Below, in pieces: positions 9,064 to 20,059 of a stretch of 32,266 nucleotides of DNA. The notes below the pieces were generated by a model. The model searched no databases and was not told where the DNA came from. It worked only from the letters and a program-made list of their open reading frames with translations. Origin of the DNA: Verrucomicrobiaceae bacterium (lineage in GTDB: Bacteria; Verrucomicrobiota; Verrucomicrobiia; Verrucomicrobiales; Verrucomicrobiaceae); contig JAIYDW010000141.1 of the NCBI GenBank assembly GCA_027487315.1, positions 1 to 32,266 on the forward strand. The letters are read 5' to 3'. The stretch's first letter is position 1; the number at the start of each line of letters is the position of its first letter. Made by a program: the position numbers and the translations under genes.

Positions 9064-11388
9064 ATGATCCGCGTCTTCTCTGTTTTTTCCGCAGTGGCTT
9101 TGCTGGCCACACTTGGAACTTCTGTCACCGCGAAAGCAGAGACCAACTTCGGACAAGTGGCGATGCATGTGGCTTACATGCTTCAAAATCATCACTACTC
9201 GAGGAGGGATTTTGACGACAAGGTTTCAGCGCAGATGCTGGACAACTATCTGGACCTGCTGGACTTCCGGCATGTCTTTTTCACGCAGGAGGATGTGGAC
9301 GGATTCCGGGCGAAGTATGGGACGACGCTGGATGACCATATCTTGATGCGCAATGTTGCACCAGCGCAGGAGATTTATGATGTGTATGTGGAGCGAGTGA
9401 AGGATCGGGTGGCTTACGCGCGGAAGACTTTGGAGAGCACGGAGTTCAAGTTTGATTCAAAGGAGACGGTGGAGTTGAAGCGTGACAAGGCGCCGTGGCC
9501 GAAGAATCTGGCGGAGTCTGACAAGCTGTGGAAGCTTCTGCTTGAGGAGAACATGCTTTCGGAAACGATGATCGCGGAGAATCGTGAGCGGGACAAGGTG
9601 AAGAAGGAGAAGGAAAAGGCTGAGAAGGCGGCTGAAGCGGCGAAAGAGGGCAAACCGGAAGAGGCCAAGAAGGAGGAGGAGAAGTCCAAAGATGTGGCGA
9701 AGGTGGAGAAGGATGACGATGAGGATTTGTCGCCGAAGGATCGGGTGATCAAGGACTACGACCGTTTGCTGGAAAACTTGAAGGAGAACGATGCGGAAGA
9801 TGTCGTGAATTTTTTCCTGTCGTCGCTTTCGTCGGCGTATGATCCGCACACGGAGTACATGAGTCAGACGGAGATCGACAGCTTCAACATTTCGATGAAG
9901 CATTCGTTGGTGGGGATCGGGGCGTTGCTGGAGTCGAAGGATGATGTGGCGGAGATTCGCGGCATTGTGGTGGGCGGTCCTGCGGACAAGCAAGGAGAGC
10001 TTCAACTGGGAGACCAAATTTTGTCGGTGGCGCAGGGAGAGAAGGACTTTGTGGATGTGAAGTTCATGAAGTTGCAGAAGATCGTGGACATGATTCGTGG
10101 TGATGAAGGGACGACGGTGCGAATCAAGGTGTCGCCTGCGAATGATCGGAACACGACGAAGCTGATATCGATTGTGCGGGCTGAGGTTGAATTGAAGGAG
10201 AAACTGGCGAACGCGGAGATGATTTTGACGCCGGATGCGTTGGGAAAGCCGATGAAGGTGGGTTGGATCATGATGCCGTCTTTCTATGCGGACATGGAGG
10301 AGGGGAAAGTGAGCATGACGGAGGATGTTTCGAAGTTGTTGAAGCGCCTGATGAAGGAGAAGATCGATGGGTTGGTGCTGGATTTGCGTGGCAATGGAGG
10401 TGGGTCATTGGAGGAAGCGATCAAGCTGACGGGATTGTTTGTGCCTGCGGGTCCGGTGGTGCAGGCGAAGGATTGGAGGGGGAACATCACCTGGCGTGAG
10501 AGTGAGACCCCTGATGCGCTTTACACGGGGCCGATGGTGGTGTTGACGGACAAGACGAGTGCGTCGGCTTCTGAGATTTTGGCGGCAGCGCTGCAGGATT
10601 ATCGGCGTGCGTTGGTGGTGGGTGATCAGAGCACGTTTGGGAAGGGAACGGTGCAGACGATTTTGCCGGTGGAACGGTTCATGCCGTTCTTCAGCGACAA
10701 GTCGCGAGCCGGGGCTTTGAAGGTGACGATTCAGAAGTTTTATCGGATTGCAGGTGGGTCGACGCAATTGAAGGGTGTGGTACCGGATTTGAAGCTGCCA
10801 TCGGTGCGTGACGTGTTGGACATTGGTGAGAGTGCATCGCCGAATGCGTTGGAGTATGACACGATTCCGGCGCGGGAGTTTGCCTTCAGTCGGAAGGATG
10901 CGCTGCCTGTGGAGCAGCTGAATGCGAGCATGCAAAGCCGGTTGGCGACGAATACGGAGTTTCAGTTTGTGATGGAGGAGTCGAAGCGGATCAAGGAGCG
11001 GATTGACAAGAACGTGGTGAGCTTGAGCATTGAGGATCGGCGTCGGGAGCGTGATGAGGGGGAGGCGCGTCGGGAGAAGCAGGAGGAGCTGCGCAAGAGC
11101 CGGGCTGAGGAAGTGGCGAAGCAGGTGGGAGACAAGGGCTTCAAGACGTATCAACTGACGTTGGACAATGTGGATGCCAAGGAACTGACTTTGATGTCCG
11201 ATGTGACCAGTGAGCAGCGGTCGGGGATGCGGGTGGCGGCGGATGCTGAGGGCGATGAGAAGTCGGCGAGTGAGTTTCCTTATGGGATTGAGCCGGCGAA
11301 GCTGGAGACTTTGAACATCATGCGAGACTACATTCAGGTGCTGAGCGGGCAACCGACGACGGCGAAGACTACTGAGAAGAAGGAGTAG
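9064..11388 (+). CDS. prc: Carboxy-terminal processing / tail-specific protease (S41 family)
   Basis: A periplasmic serine protease that cleaves proteins near their C-termini, related to E. coli Prc/Tsp. From ATG 9064 it is 774 residues with a signal peptide (MIRVFSVFSAVALLATLGTS). An upstream TTG at 9031 is in frame but would put ten extra residues before the signal peptide. After the N-terminal helical region comes a Lys/Glu-rich low-complexity insert (about 174-226). A PDZ domain follows (about 270-365), then the S41 core with DLRGNGGGSLEEA, SASASEI (catalytic Ser, about S501 by alignment with Tsp) and FGKGTVQ (catalytic Lys, about K527). The C-terminal domain, rich in charged residues, matches the Tsp-specific extension. 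It probably helps envelope protein turnover alongside the folding factors in this window. Confidence 0.93.
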   Translation: MIRVFSVFSAVALLATLGTSVTAKAETNFGQVAMHVAYMLQNHHYSRRDFDDKVSAQMLDNYLDLLDFRHVFFTQEDVDGFRAKYGTTLDDHILMRNVAPAQEIYDVYVERVKDRVAYARKTLESTEFKFDSKETVELKRDKAPWPKNLAESDKLWKLLLEENMLSETMIAENRERDKVKKEKEKAEKAAEAAKEGKPEEAKKEEEKSKDVAKVEKDDDEDLSPKDRVIKDYDRLLENLKENDAEDVVNFFLSSLSSAYDPHTEYMSQTEIDSFNISMKHSLVGIGALLESKDDVAEIRGIVVGGPADKQGELQLGDQILSVAQGEKDFVDVKFMKLQKIVDMIRGDEGTTVRIKVSPANDRNTTKLISIVRAEVELKEKLANAEMILTPDALGKPMKVGWIMMPSFYADMEEGKVSMTEDVSKLLKRLMKEKIDGLVLDLRGNGGGSLEEAIKLTGLFVPAGPVVQAKDWRGNITWRESETPDALYTGPMVVLTDKTSASASEILAAALQDYRRALVVGDQSTFGKGTVQTILPVERFMPFFSDKSRAGALKVTIQKFYRIAGGSTQLKGVVPDLKLPSVRDVLDIGESASPNALEYDTIPAREFAFSRKDALPVEQLNASMQSRLATNTEFQFVMEESKRIKERIDKNVVSLSIEDRRRERDEGEARREKQEELRKSRAEEVAKQVGDKGFKTYQLTLDNVDAKELTLMSDVTSEQRSGMRVAADAEGDEKSASEFPYGIEPAKLETLNIMRDYIQVLSGQPTTAKTTEKKE

Positions 11389-11518
11389 TTAGGCGGGTGA
11401 GCCGCCTTGGAGGAAGCCCGCCTCGGAGAGGCGGGGTACGTTAGGCGACAGGGGTTGATGGTGGTGAACAAGGGAGGCAAGCCAGCGGCTTGCTCCACTG
11501 GGGGCGACTGTGATGGGG
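11389..11518. repeat. Intergenic gap with two kinds of hairpin repeat
   Basis: The convergent gap between the protease and the DUF58 gene holds no gene. It contains AGGCGG-GTGAG-CCGCCT, then a perfect 8-bp hairpin CCCGCCTC-GGA-GAGGCGGG (11417-11435), then a copy of the GCAAGCC-AGC-GGCTTGC element with its TCCAC tail (11476-11498). The last is identical over 23 bases to 24008-24030. The first hairpin may also serve as a transcription end, but no T-run follows. Confidence 0.8.
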
Positions 11519-12373
11519 TCAGGCGAGTTCGATGGCGCCGGAGGGAAGGCCTTCGGATTGCATGGCTTCGAGGAAGGCGGGTTCGGCGGGGATGCGGGCG
11601 AAGAGGGTGCGGTGTCGGGCGGCTTGTTCGCGCCAGAGTTGGAAGTGGGTGTGGTAGGCGCGGTGGTAGCGAGATTTTAGCTCTGGGGTGACGCGGCGGC
11701 TGCTGCGCTGGGAGGACTCGCAGTCTTCGAAGTCGATGTTGCCATCCCAGTCGGGTTCGGCTTCGTCGAGGGTGGCTGGAGCGAGAATGAGGGTGCGGCC
11801 CTGGGCGGCGGTGAGCAAGGGGAGGGTGGATTCGGGAGGGGAGGGGCTGAGGAGGTCGGAGATGAGGATGCGGAGGGAGCCCTGGCGGAGGGGGGTATTG
11901 GACAGGGCCGAGGGGAGGTCGAGGGTGGGGGATGGGGGTTCGGGCCAGGAATAGGCGAGGGCGTTTTGGAGGGGGAGATCGGAGGGGGAATTGCCGAGGA
12001 GGTGAAGGCGAAGGCTGCCGCCGAGGCGGAGGCTGCTTTCGATGCAGAAGTAGATGAGTTCCCAGGTGCGTTGGGATTTGGCGGGGGTGAGGTGCATGGA
12101 GCTGGAGAGGTCGAGGAGGAGGTCGACTCTGGGGGTGACTTCCTGGCGGAAGAGTTTCATGGTGGTGTTGCCGGTGCGGGCGGTGGCTTGCCAATTGATG
12201 TGGCGTGGGTCATCGCCGGGGACGTATGCGCGCTGGTCTTGGAAGTCGATGGAACTGCCGGTGCCCTGGCCGAGGACGGTGCCGCCGGAGCCGCGCCAGT
12301 GGCCACCACGGAGGGGGAGGCGGAGGGCGCCGGTGGTGGCGCGCATGGATTCATGGAGGGTTCGGTGATCCAA
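11519..12373 (-). CDS. DUF58 domain protein
   Basis: A DUF58 family protein of about 284 residues (275 if the ATG at 12346 is the start; the TTG at 12373 is the longer alternative). The family signature is clear: YVPGDDPRHINWQATARTG, then KLFRQE and a VDLLLDLSSSM stretch resembling a von Willebrand A metal site. DUF58 proteins are usually encoded next to a MoxR AAA ATPase and BatA/BatB-type vWA membrane proteins, and may act with them in envelope-related assembly or stress. Neither partner is adjacent here; a BatA-like gene lies at 27216-29075. The biochemical role is not established. It diverges from the flavoprotein-CBS gene across about 100 bases. Confidence 0.88.
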   Translation of the reverse strand: MDHRTLHESMRATTGALRLPLRGGHWRGSGGTVLGQGTGSSIDFQDQRAYVPGDDPRHINWQATARTGNTTMKLFRQEVTPRVDLLLDLSSSMHLTPAKSQRTWELIYFCIESSLRLGGSLRLHLLGNSPSDLPLQNALAYSWPEPPSPTLDLPSALSNTPLRQGSLRILISDLLSPSPPESTLPLLTAAQGRTLILAPATLDEAEPDWDGNIDFEDCESSQRSSRRVTPELKSRYHRAYHTHFQLWREQAARHRTLFARIPAEPAFLEAMQSEGLPSGAIELA

Positions 12374-12476
12374 GGGGGAGTGGAATTGGGATAATGATGA
12401 GGGCGGAGGGAGGGGGGAGTCAAGGATGGGGTGAATGAGAGGGTGCAGTCGGCGTGAGGTTTGCTATGGGAGGGGT

Positions 12477-14504
12477 ATGACTCAGAGTTCCAGGCATTTC
12501 CAAATTGCGATTGTGGGGGGTGGGTTTGGGGGGATTTACTGTGCGCAGCGGGTGTTGAAGCGATTGAAGCATTTGGAGGATATCAAGGTGGGGTTGATTG
12601 CGCAGGAGAACTACATGGTGTTTCAGCCGATGCTGGCGGAGGTGGTAGGGGGATCGCTTTCGCCACGGCATGTGGTGAATCCAGTGCGGTTGCTGGTGCC
12701 TGGGGCGGATGTGCTGAAGGCGGAGGTTTTGGCGGTGGATTTGAAAAACAAGACGCTGACGCTGGATGGGGGGCCGTTTGTGCCGACGCTGACAGTGACT
12801 TTTGATCAGTTGGTTTTATCACCCGGAGCGGCGATGGATTTGTCGCGATTTCCGGGGATGGCTGAGCATGCGTATCTGATGCGGAATGTGGGGGATGCGA
12901 TGAAGTTGCGGTCGTCGATCATCGCGCGGATGGAGGAGGCGAACTTGGTGAGTGATGCGGCGGAGCGGCGGCGGATTTTGTCGTTTGTGGTGGTGGGAGG
13001 CGGGTATTCGGGCGTGGAGACGGCGGGGCAGATGGCGGATTTGCTGGGGAGTGTGTGCTCGTACTATGAGTTTGTGAAGCCGGATGAGGCGTCGGTGACG
13101 CTGATACATTCGCGGGAGGCGTTGTTGCCGACGCTGGACCGGTCATTGGGGGAGTACACGAAGCGGCAGTTGGAGAAGATGGGGGTGACGGTGAGGTTGA
13201 ACACGCGAGTTAGGTCGGTGACGGCGAGGACGGTGCAGTTGGGGGATGGGGAGTGTTTGGAGGCGACAACGGTGGTTTGTACGATTGGGAACACGCCGCA
13301 TCCTTTGCTGGCGAAGTTGGCAGCGAGTGGGGAGGTGCCGATGGAGCGGGGTAAGATCGCTGTGGAGGCGACGGGGCAGGTGAAGGGGGTGCCGTGGTTG
13401 TGGGCGGTGGGGGATTGCGCGGTGTTTCCGAAGGCGGATGGGGGGAGTTGTCCGGAGACAGCGCAGTTTGCGATGAGGGAGGGGTTTTGTGTGGGAGAGA
13501 ATTTGGCGGCGACGGTGTTTGAGCGGCCGTTGATGCCGTTCACCTTTACGGGGCTGGGTGAGTTGGCGTCGATTGGGCACCGAACGGCGGTCGCTCAGAT
13601 TGCGGGTATCAACTTCTCGGGGTTCATCGCGTGGTTCATGTGGCGTTCGATTTATTTGATGAAGTTGCCGGGGCTGGATCGGAAGTTGAGGGTGATGGTG
13701 GAGTGGACGTTTGATTTGTTTTTTCCGCGAGACATCAACTTGCTGACGCCGGATTATTCATCGCCCCTGCAAGAGATGCATCTCAATGAGGGGGATGTGT
13801 TGTTTCGGGCTGGGGAGCCGGCTTTTTCGTTGTATGCGGTGAGTGCGGGGCAGGTGGACATTTTGGATGAGGAGGGGCATGTGGTGAAGAGCGCGGGGCC
13901 GGGGGATCACTTCGGGGAGCGGGCGCTGCTAGAGGACAAGATTTGGCGGTACAAGGCGGTGGCGGTGAAGCCGACGACTTTGGTGGCGATTGGGGCGCGG
14001 ACGTTTGAGAAGATGGTGGGGTCGATGGGGGAGTTGGGGTCTTTGTTCCGCAGAACGGCGGGGACGTATACTTCGGCGGATCAGGTACAGGCGACTTTGG
14101 AGTCGCTGCCGGAGGGGATGCGGGGGCGGACGGTGCGCGAGGTGATGTGCGCGGAGGTGGCGGCGATTGGATGTGATGATCCGGTGGCGTCAGTGCTGGA
14201 GGTGTTTCAGAAGCAGCACCACAGTTCGTATCCGGTGGTGAATGGGCAGGGGCAGGTGTTGGGACTGCTGAAGCGTTCAGCGCTTTATGAGTGGGTGCAG
14301 AGCCGGGGGATGAAGCCGGGGGTGTGTGTGACGGAGGTGCCGCTGGTGCAGGCGGTGCGGGTGCCGCCGGATCGGCCAGTGGCGGCGTTGTTTGAGGAGT
14401 TGATTCGGTGTGGGGCGTCGAAGGCGGTGGTTGTGGATGAGAAGGGGGTGTTGATGGGGATGGTGACGTTGTTTGATTTGATGAAGGGGACGGAGGGGCG
14501 GTGA
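12477..14504 (+). CDS. NDH-2-like FAD/NADH oxidoreductase fused to cyclic-nucleotide-binding and CBS domains
   Basis: A 675-residue fusion. Residues 1-420 are a type II NADH dehydrogenase-like flavoprotein: FAD-binding IVGGGFGG at the N-terminus, NAD-binding VVVGGGYSGVETAG around 170-185, the second FAD motif WAVGDCA, and a quinone-site-like TAQFAMREG (A329/Q330). NDH-2 enzymes oxidise NADH and reduce quinone without pumping protons. A hydrophobic/aromatic segment (FIAWFMWRSIYLM) near 385-400 could anchor it to the membrane. A cNMP-binding domain follows (about 430-545; PGDHFGERALLED matches the phosphate-cassette region), then two CBS motifs (about 557-672; VREVMCAE and SKAVVVDEKGVLMGMVTL). 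The last parts suggest control by a nucleotide ligand. ATG 12477 is preceded by a strong GGGAGGGG. Another in-frame start at 12435 lacks this. Confidence 0.92.
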   Translation: MTQSSRHFQIAIVGGGFGGIYCAQRVLKRLKHLEDIKVGLIAQENYMVFQPMLAEVVGGSLSPRHVVNPVRLLVPGADVLKAEVLAVDLKNKTLTLDGGPFVPTLTVTFDQLVLSPGAAMDLSRFPGMAEHAYLMRNVGDAMKLRSSIIARMEEANLVSDAAERRRILSFVVVGGGYSGVETAGQMADLLGSVCSYYEFVKPDEASVTLIHSREALLPTLDRSLGEYTKRQLEKMGVTVRLNTRVRSVTARTVQLGDGECLEATTVVCTIGNTPHPLLAKLAASGEVPMERGKIAVEATGQVKGVPWLWAVGDCAVFPKADGGSCPETAQFAMREGFCVGENLAATVFERPLMPFTFTGLGELASIGHRTAVAQIAGINFSGFIAWFMWRSIYLMKLPGLDRKLRVMVEWTFDLFFPRDINLLTPDYSSPLQEMHLNEGDVLFRAGEPAFSLYAVSAGQVDILDEEGHVVKSAGPGDHFGERALLEDKIWRYKAVAVKPTTLVAIGARTFEKMVGSMGELGSLFRRTAGTYTSADQVQATLESLPEGMRGRTVREVMCAEVAAIGCDDPVASVLEVFQKQHHSSYPVVNGQGQVLGLLKRSALYEWVQSRGMKPGVCVTEVPLVQAVRVPPDRPVAALFEELIRCGASKAVVVDEKGVLMGMVTLFDLMKGTEGR

Positions 14505-14511
14505 TGAGTGA

Positions 14512-17528
<3,017 letters not shown>

Positions 17529-17665
17529 AAAGAGGGTGGAGTGGGGTGTTTTACTTCAAAAGTGCAGACCATTTTGGAAAAACATCTTGCGCGGGTTTGG
17601 AGTTATGGTACTACTTCCGCCCCCCTTTCCTTGATTTGGGGTTGAACCTTCTTTGTTTTTTCATC
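17529..17665 (+). promoter_or_regulatory. Leader/promoter region of the rpmJ-rpsM-rpsK-rpsD operon
   Basis: This 137-base gap should hold the operon promoter. A weak candidate pair is TTGCGC (17587-17592) and TACTAC (17609-17614), 16 bases apart. The stretch before rpmJ is pyrimidine-rich with T-runs and shows no Shine-Dalgarno sequence. I do not recognise a known ribosomal-protein autoregulatory fold. Confidence 0.35.
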
Positions 17666-17779
17666 ATGCGCGTACGTCCCTCTGTCAAACCTCTCTGTGA
17701 AGCCTGCCGTGTTATTCGGCGCAAGGGTATTGTTCGTGTGGTGTGTAAGAACCCACGGCACAAGCAGCGCCAGGGCTAA
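17666..17779 (+). CDS. rpmJ: 50S ribosomal protein L36
   Basis: A 37-residue large-subunit protein, too short to stand out among open frames. [20 protein letters not shown] and the tail [12 protein letters not shown] are diagnostic. The zinc ligands are intact (C-x2-C, then C and H), so this is the zinc-binding form. It is the first gene of the cluster, 30 bases before rpsM. There is no Shine-Dalgarno sequence upstream of the ATG. Confidence 0.97.
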   Translation: MRVRPSVKPLCEACRVIRRKGIVRVVCKNPRHKQRQG

Positions 17780-17809
17780 TCCATTTTTTCACTCTGACCT
17801 TACTCTCTT

Positions 17810-18187
17810 ATGGCCCGTCTCATTGGTGTTGAAATCCCGAACGAAAAGAAAATCGAATACTCGCTGCCGTATATCTACGGGATCGGGCTGCCGTTGAGCC
17901 GGAAGATTCTGGCGGCGACGAAGATTGATCCGAATACCCGTGCGGGTGAACTGACTGACGAGCAGCTTGCGGTTTTGACCCAGGCGATTCAGGCGACCAA
18001 TCTGCCGATGGAAGGTGACCTTCGTCGTGAGATCGGGGCGCACATGAAGCGGATTTTGAGCATCAATTGCTACCGTGCGCACCGCCATCGTCGTGGTCTG
18101 CCATCCCGCGGTCAGCGGACTCACACGAACGGACGTACTCGCAAGGGTAGTCGCAAGACCGTCGGCGCCCAAGCCAAGAAGAAATAA
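17810..18187 (+). CDS. rpsM: 30S ribosomal protein S13
   Basis: A head protein of the small subunit that contacts 16S rRNA, L5 and the P-site tRNA. MARLIGVEIPNEKKIEYSLP and YIYGIGLPLSRKIL form the H2TH region; the basic tail RGQRTHTNGRTRKGSRKTV reaches towards the tRNA. Length is 125 residues, normal for S13. The order rpmJ-rpsM-rpsK-rpsD is the conserved alpha-operon order. The leader before ATG 17810 is pyrimidine-rich (TTACTCTCTT) with no Shine-Dalgarno match. Confidence 0.98.
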   Translation: MARLIGVEIPNEKKIEYSLPYIYGIGLPLSRKILAATKIDPNTRAGELTDEQLAVLTQAIQATNLPMEGDLRREIGAHMKRILSINCYRAHRHRRGLPSRGQRTHTNGRTRKGSRKTVGAQAKKK

Positions 18188-18233
18188 TCTGGCTGCGTCG
18201 CGCTGAACAAGACCCTCTAGCATTCCCAAAAAC

Positions 18234-18806
18234 ATGGCTGACGAAACGACCGAACCGAATCCCGCTGAGCTTGAAGCTGCTGCGGCCCCTGCTGAAACCC
18301 CTGCCGTTGCGGCTGCTGCCCCTGCAGCGCCTGCCACCGCTGAACGCGCTGCGCCAACCGGAGGTGACAAGGCAGTGTCTCAATCCGTGTGGGTGGAGAT
18401 CGGTGCGGGTGATGGAACTGAAGGTGCTGGCAAGATCATCAAGGCGAAGGGTTCCAAGAATGTTCATTCCGGGATCGTTCACGTGAAGGCGACCTTCAAC
18501 AACACGCTGGTGACGATCACGGATCGCATTGGCAACGTGATTGGCTGGTCGAGCTCCGGTAAGATGGGCTTCCGCGGCAGCCGGAAAGGTACGGCTTATG
18601 CGGCTCAAGTGGTTTCTCAAGATGCCTGCCGTCAGGCGATGGGCCACGGTTTGCGCGAAGTGGAAGTGCGTTTGTGCGGGCCTGGCTCCGGTCGTGAGTC
18701 AGCAGTGCGTGCGATTCAATCTCTTGGAGTTGAAGTGATGGTCATTCAAGACGTGACACCGATTCCTCACAATGGCTGCCGTCTCCCCAAAGCACGTCGC
18801 GTTTAA
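18234..18806 (+). CDS. rpsK: 30S ribosomal protein S11 with long Ala/Pro-rich N-terminal extension
   Basis: A platform protein of the small subunit near the mRNA exit. The S11 core spans about residues 75-190: [38 protein letters not shown] and the terminal [17 protein letters not shown]. coli S11 has about 129 residues; this one has 190. The extra ~60 N-terminal residues are acidic and low-complexity (runs such as [20 protein letters not shown]). The ATG at 18234 is the only good ATG before the core; an in-frame GTG near 18390 would remove most of the extension. The extension uses the same codon style as the rest of the gene. Function of the extension is unknown. Confidence 0.96.
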   Translation: MADETTEPNPAELEAAAAPAETPAVAAAAPAAPATAERAAPTGGDKAVSQSVWVEIGAGDGTEGAGKIIKAKGSKNVHSGIVHVKATFNNTLVTITDRIGNVIGWSSSGKMGFRGSRKGTAYAAQVVSQDACRQAMGHGLREVEVRLCGPGSGRESAVRAIQSLGVEVMVIQDVTPIPHNGCRLPKARRV

Positions 18807-18837
18807 TCCCTGATCCTTTTCCCCGAAAACTTAAGTT

Positions 18838-19449
18838 ATGGCACGTTACAGAGGTCCCCGTGAGAAAATCGCCCGCCGTTTTGGTGTGGCATTGTTTGGT
18901 CCGTCGAAGGCGCTTGAGCTGCGCAATTTCCCCCCTGGTCAGCATGGGGTGCGCAACACCCGCCGCAAGCTGTCCGAATACGGCACGGCCTTGGCTGAGA
19001 AGCAGAAGATGAAGTTTCAGTATGGCGTCTTGGAGCGTCAGTTCCGCAAGATGTTTGCCGAAGCGCAACGCCGCAAGGGTGTGACTGGTGAGATCCTTTT
19101 GCAGATGCTTGAGCAGCGTTTGGACAACGTGGTTTTCCGCATGGGCTTTGCAAACACGCGCTTTTCGGCCCGTCAAGCAGTGAGCCATGGTCACATCACG
19201 GTGAATGGCAAGCGTGTGAACGTGGCCAGCTATCAGGTGCAGCCTGGTGATGTGGTGGCGGCGAAGGCTTCGGCGAAGTCGCAGCAGTTGATCGGTCGGT
19301 TCTTGGAGATGACCCTGGGTTCTCCGACGCCGGACTGGACGACGGTGGATCGCGACAAGATGTCGGGTGTGTTCAATCGCATTCCGGTGCGTGAGGAAAT
19401 CAATCCGCTGGCGAATGAGCAGCTGGTGGTTGAGCTTTACTCGCGTTAA
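18838..19449 (+). CDS. rpsD: 30S ribosomal protein S4
   Basis: A primary 16S rRNA-binding protein that starts assembly of the small-subunit body. MARYRGPREKIARRFGVALF, then FPPGQHGVRNTRRKLSEYG, and the S4 RNA-binding domain RLDNVVFRMGFANTR...ARQAVSHGHITVNGKRV. Length 203 residues is normal. The N-terminal region has no zinc-binding cysteines, so this is the C-minus form. It is the last gene before a hairpin terminator; rpoA and rplQ, which often follow, are absent here. No Shine-Dalgarno sequence precedes the ATG. Confidence 0.98.
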   Translation: MARYRGPREKIARRFGVALFGPSKALELRNFPPGQHGVRNTRRKLSEYGTALAEKQKMKFQYGVLERQFRKMFAEAQRRKGVTGEILLQMLEQRLDNVVFRMGFANTRFSARQAVSHGHITVNGKRVNVASYQVQPGDVVAAKASAKSQQLIGRFLEMTLGSPTPDWTTVDRDKMSGVFNRIPVREEINPLANEQLVVELYSR

Positions 19450-19473
19450 TCGGAGGAGAGACAGCATTTTGGG

Positions 19474-19504
19474 AAGGAGCGTCCTTTGGGGCGCTCCTTT
19501 TTTT
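19474..19504 (+). terminator. Rho-independent terminator after rpsD
   Basis: AAGGAGCG pairs with CGCTCCTT around a 10-base loop, followed by a run of T. It lies 25 bases after the rpsD stop and closes the ribosomal operon. Confidence 0.88.
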
Positions 19505-19756
19505 GTGGGGCTGCTGCGGGGCAGGCAGAGGCGCGGAGGGATTGGGAGGCGCAGAGAGGGAGGGAAGGAGGGAAGGGGAGATTGGAACCACGAAAGGCAC
19601 GAAGTTCACGAATGGGGGGCTTTGGATGTGTTGTGGTGAGGGGCTGAAGGGATTTGCTTGATTGGAAGTGGGCGCAAGCTGGCAGGTTGCACCACGGGGG
19701 ATGGTTTGGGTGGATACGGGGTTGATGGGAGCGGGATTTGGGGTTTGAATGGGGTG
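19505..19756. repeat. Repeat-rich gap upstream of the DUF971 gene
   Basis: No gene seen. The gap holds a purine-rich stretch of related GGCGCAGAG/GGCGCGGAG units (19521-19560), three tandem nine-base units CACGAAAGG, CACGAAGTT, CACGAATGG (19589-19615), and an imperfect copy of the GCAAGC hairpin with its ACCACGGGGG tail (19674-19700). Confidence 0.75.
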
Positions 19757-20059
19757 ATGATTAAACCTGAAAGGATTGTGGCGATTGGGGATGAGATGGC
19801 GATTGCTTGGAGCGATGGGAGTGAGAGTTATCTGGCGATGGAGAAGCTGCGGGCGTATTCGCCGAGTGCGGAGAATGTGGGGGAGCGGGATTTGTTGGGG
19901 CGGCAGATTGGGGGGCATCAGGGGCCTCGGGAGTTTCCGGGGGTGACGGTGACGGGGTGGCGGGTGATTGGAGGGTATGCGGTGCAGTTTGATTTCAGTG
20001 ACGGGCACAACACGGGGTTGTATGGGTTTGAGTATTTGAAGAAGTTGGAAAGTGTTTGA
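19757..20059 (+). CDS. DUF971 / gamma-butyrobetaine hydroxylase-like N-terminal domain protein
   Basis: A 100-residue protein with the DUF971 (GBBH-like_N) fold: IAWSDGSESYLAMEKLRAYS, then GWRVIGGYAVQFDFSDGHNTGLYGFEYLKKL. This small domain occurs alone in many bacteria, sometimes linked with Mrp/ApbC Fe-S carriers, and as the N-terminal domain of gamma-butyrobetaine hydroxylase. In the zinc-binding versions the LR is followed by a CPCAxC-type cluster; here it reads LRAYSPSAENVGE, so those cysteines are absent. ATG 19757 (or GTG 19754) starts the homologous region. The frame is open to 19658, but that part is encoded by repeat DNA. Function unknown. Confidence 0.82.
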   Translation: MIKPERIVAIGDEMAIAWSDGSESYLAMEKLRAYSPSAENVGERDLLGRQIGGHQGPREFPGVTVTGWRVIGGYAVQFDFSDGHNTGLYGFEYLKKLESV

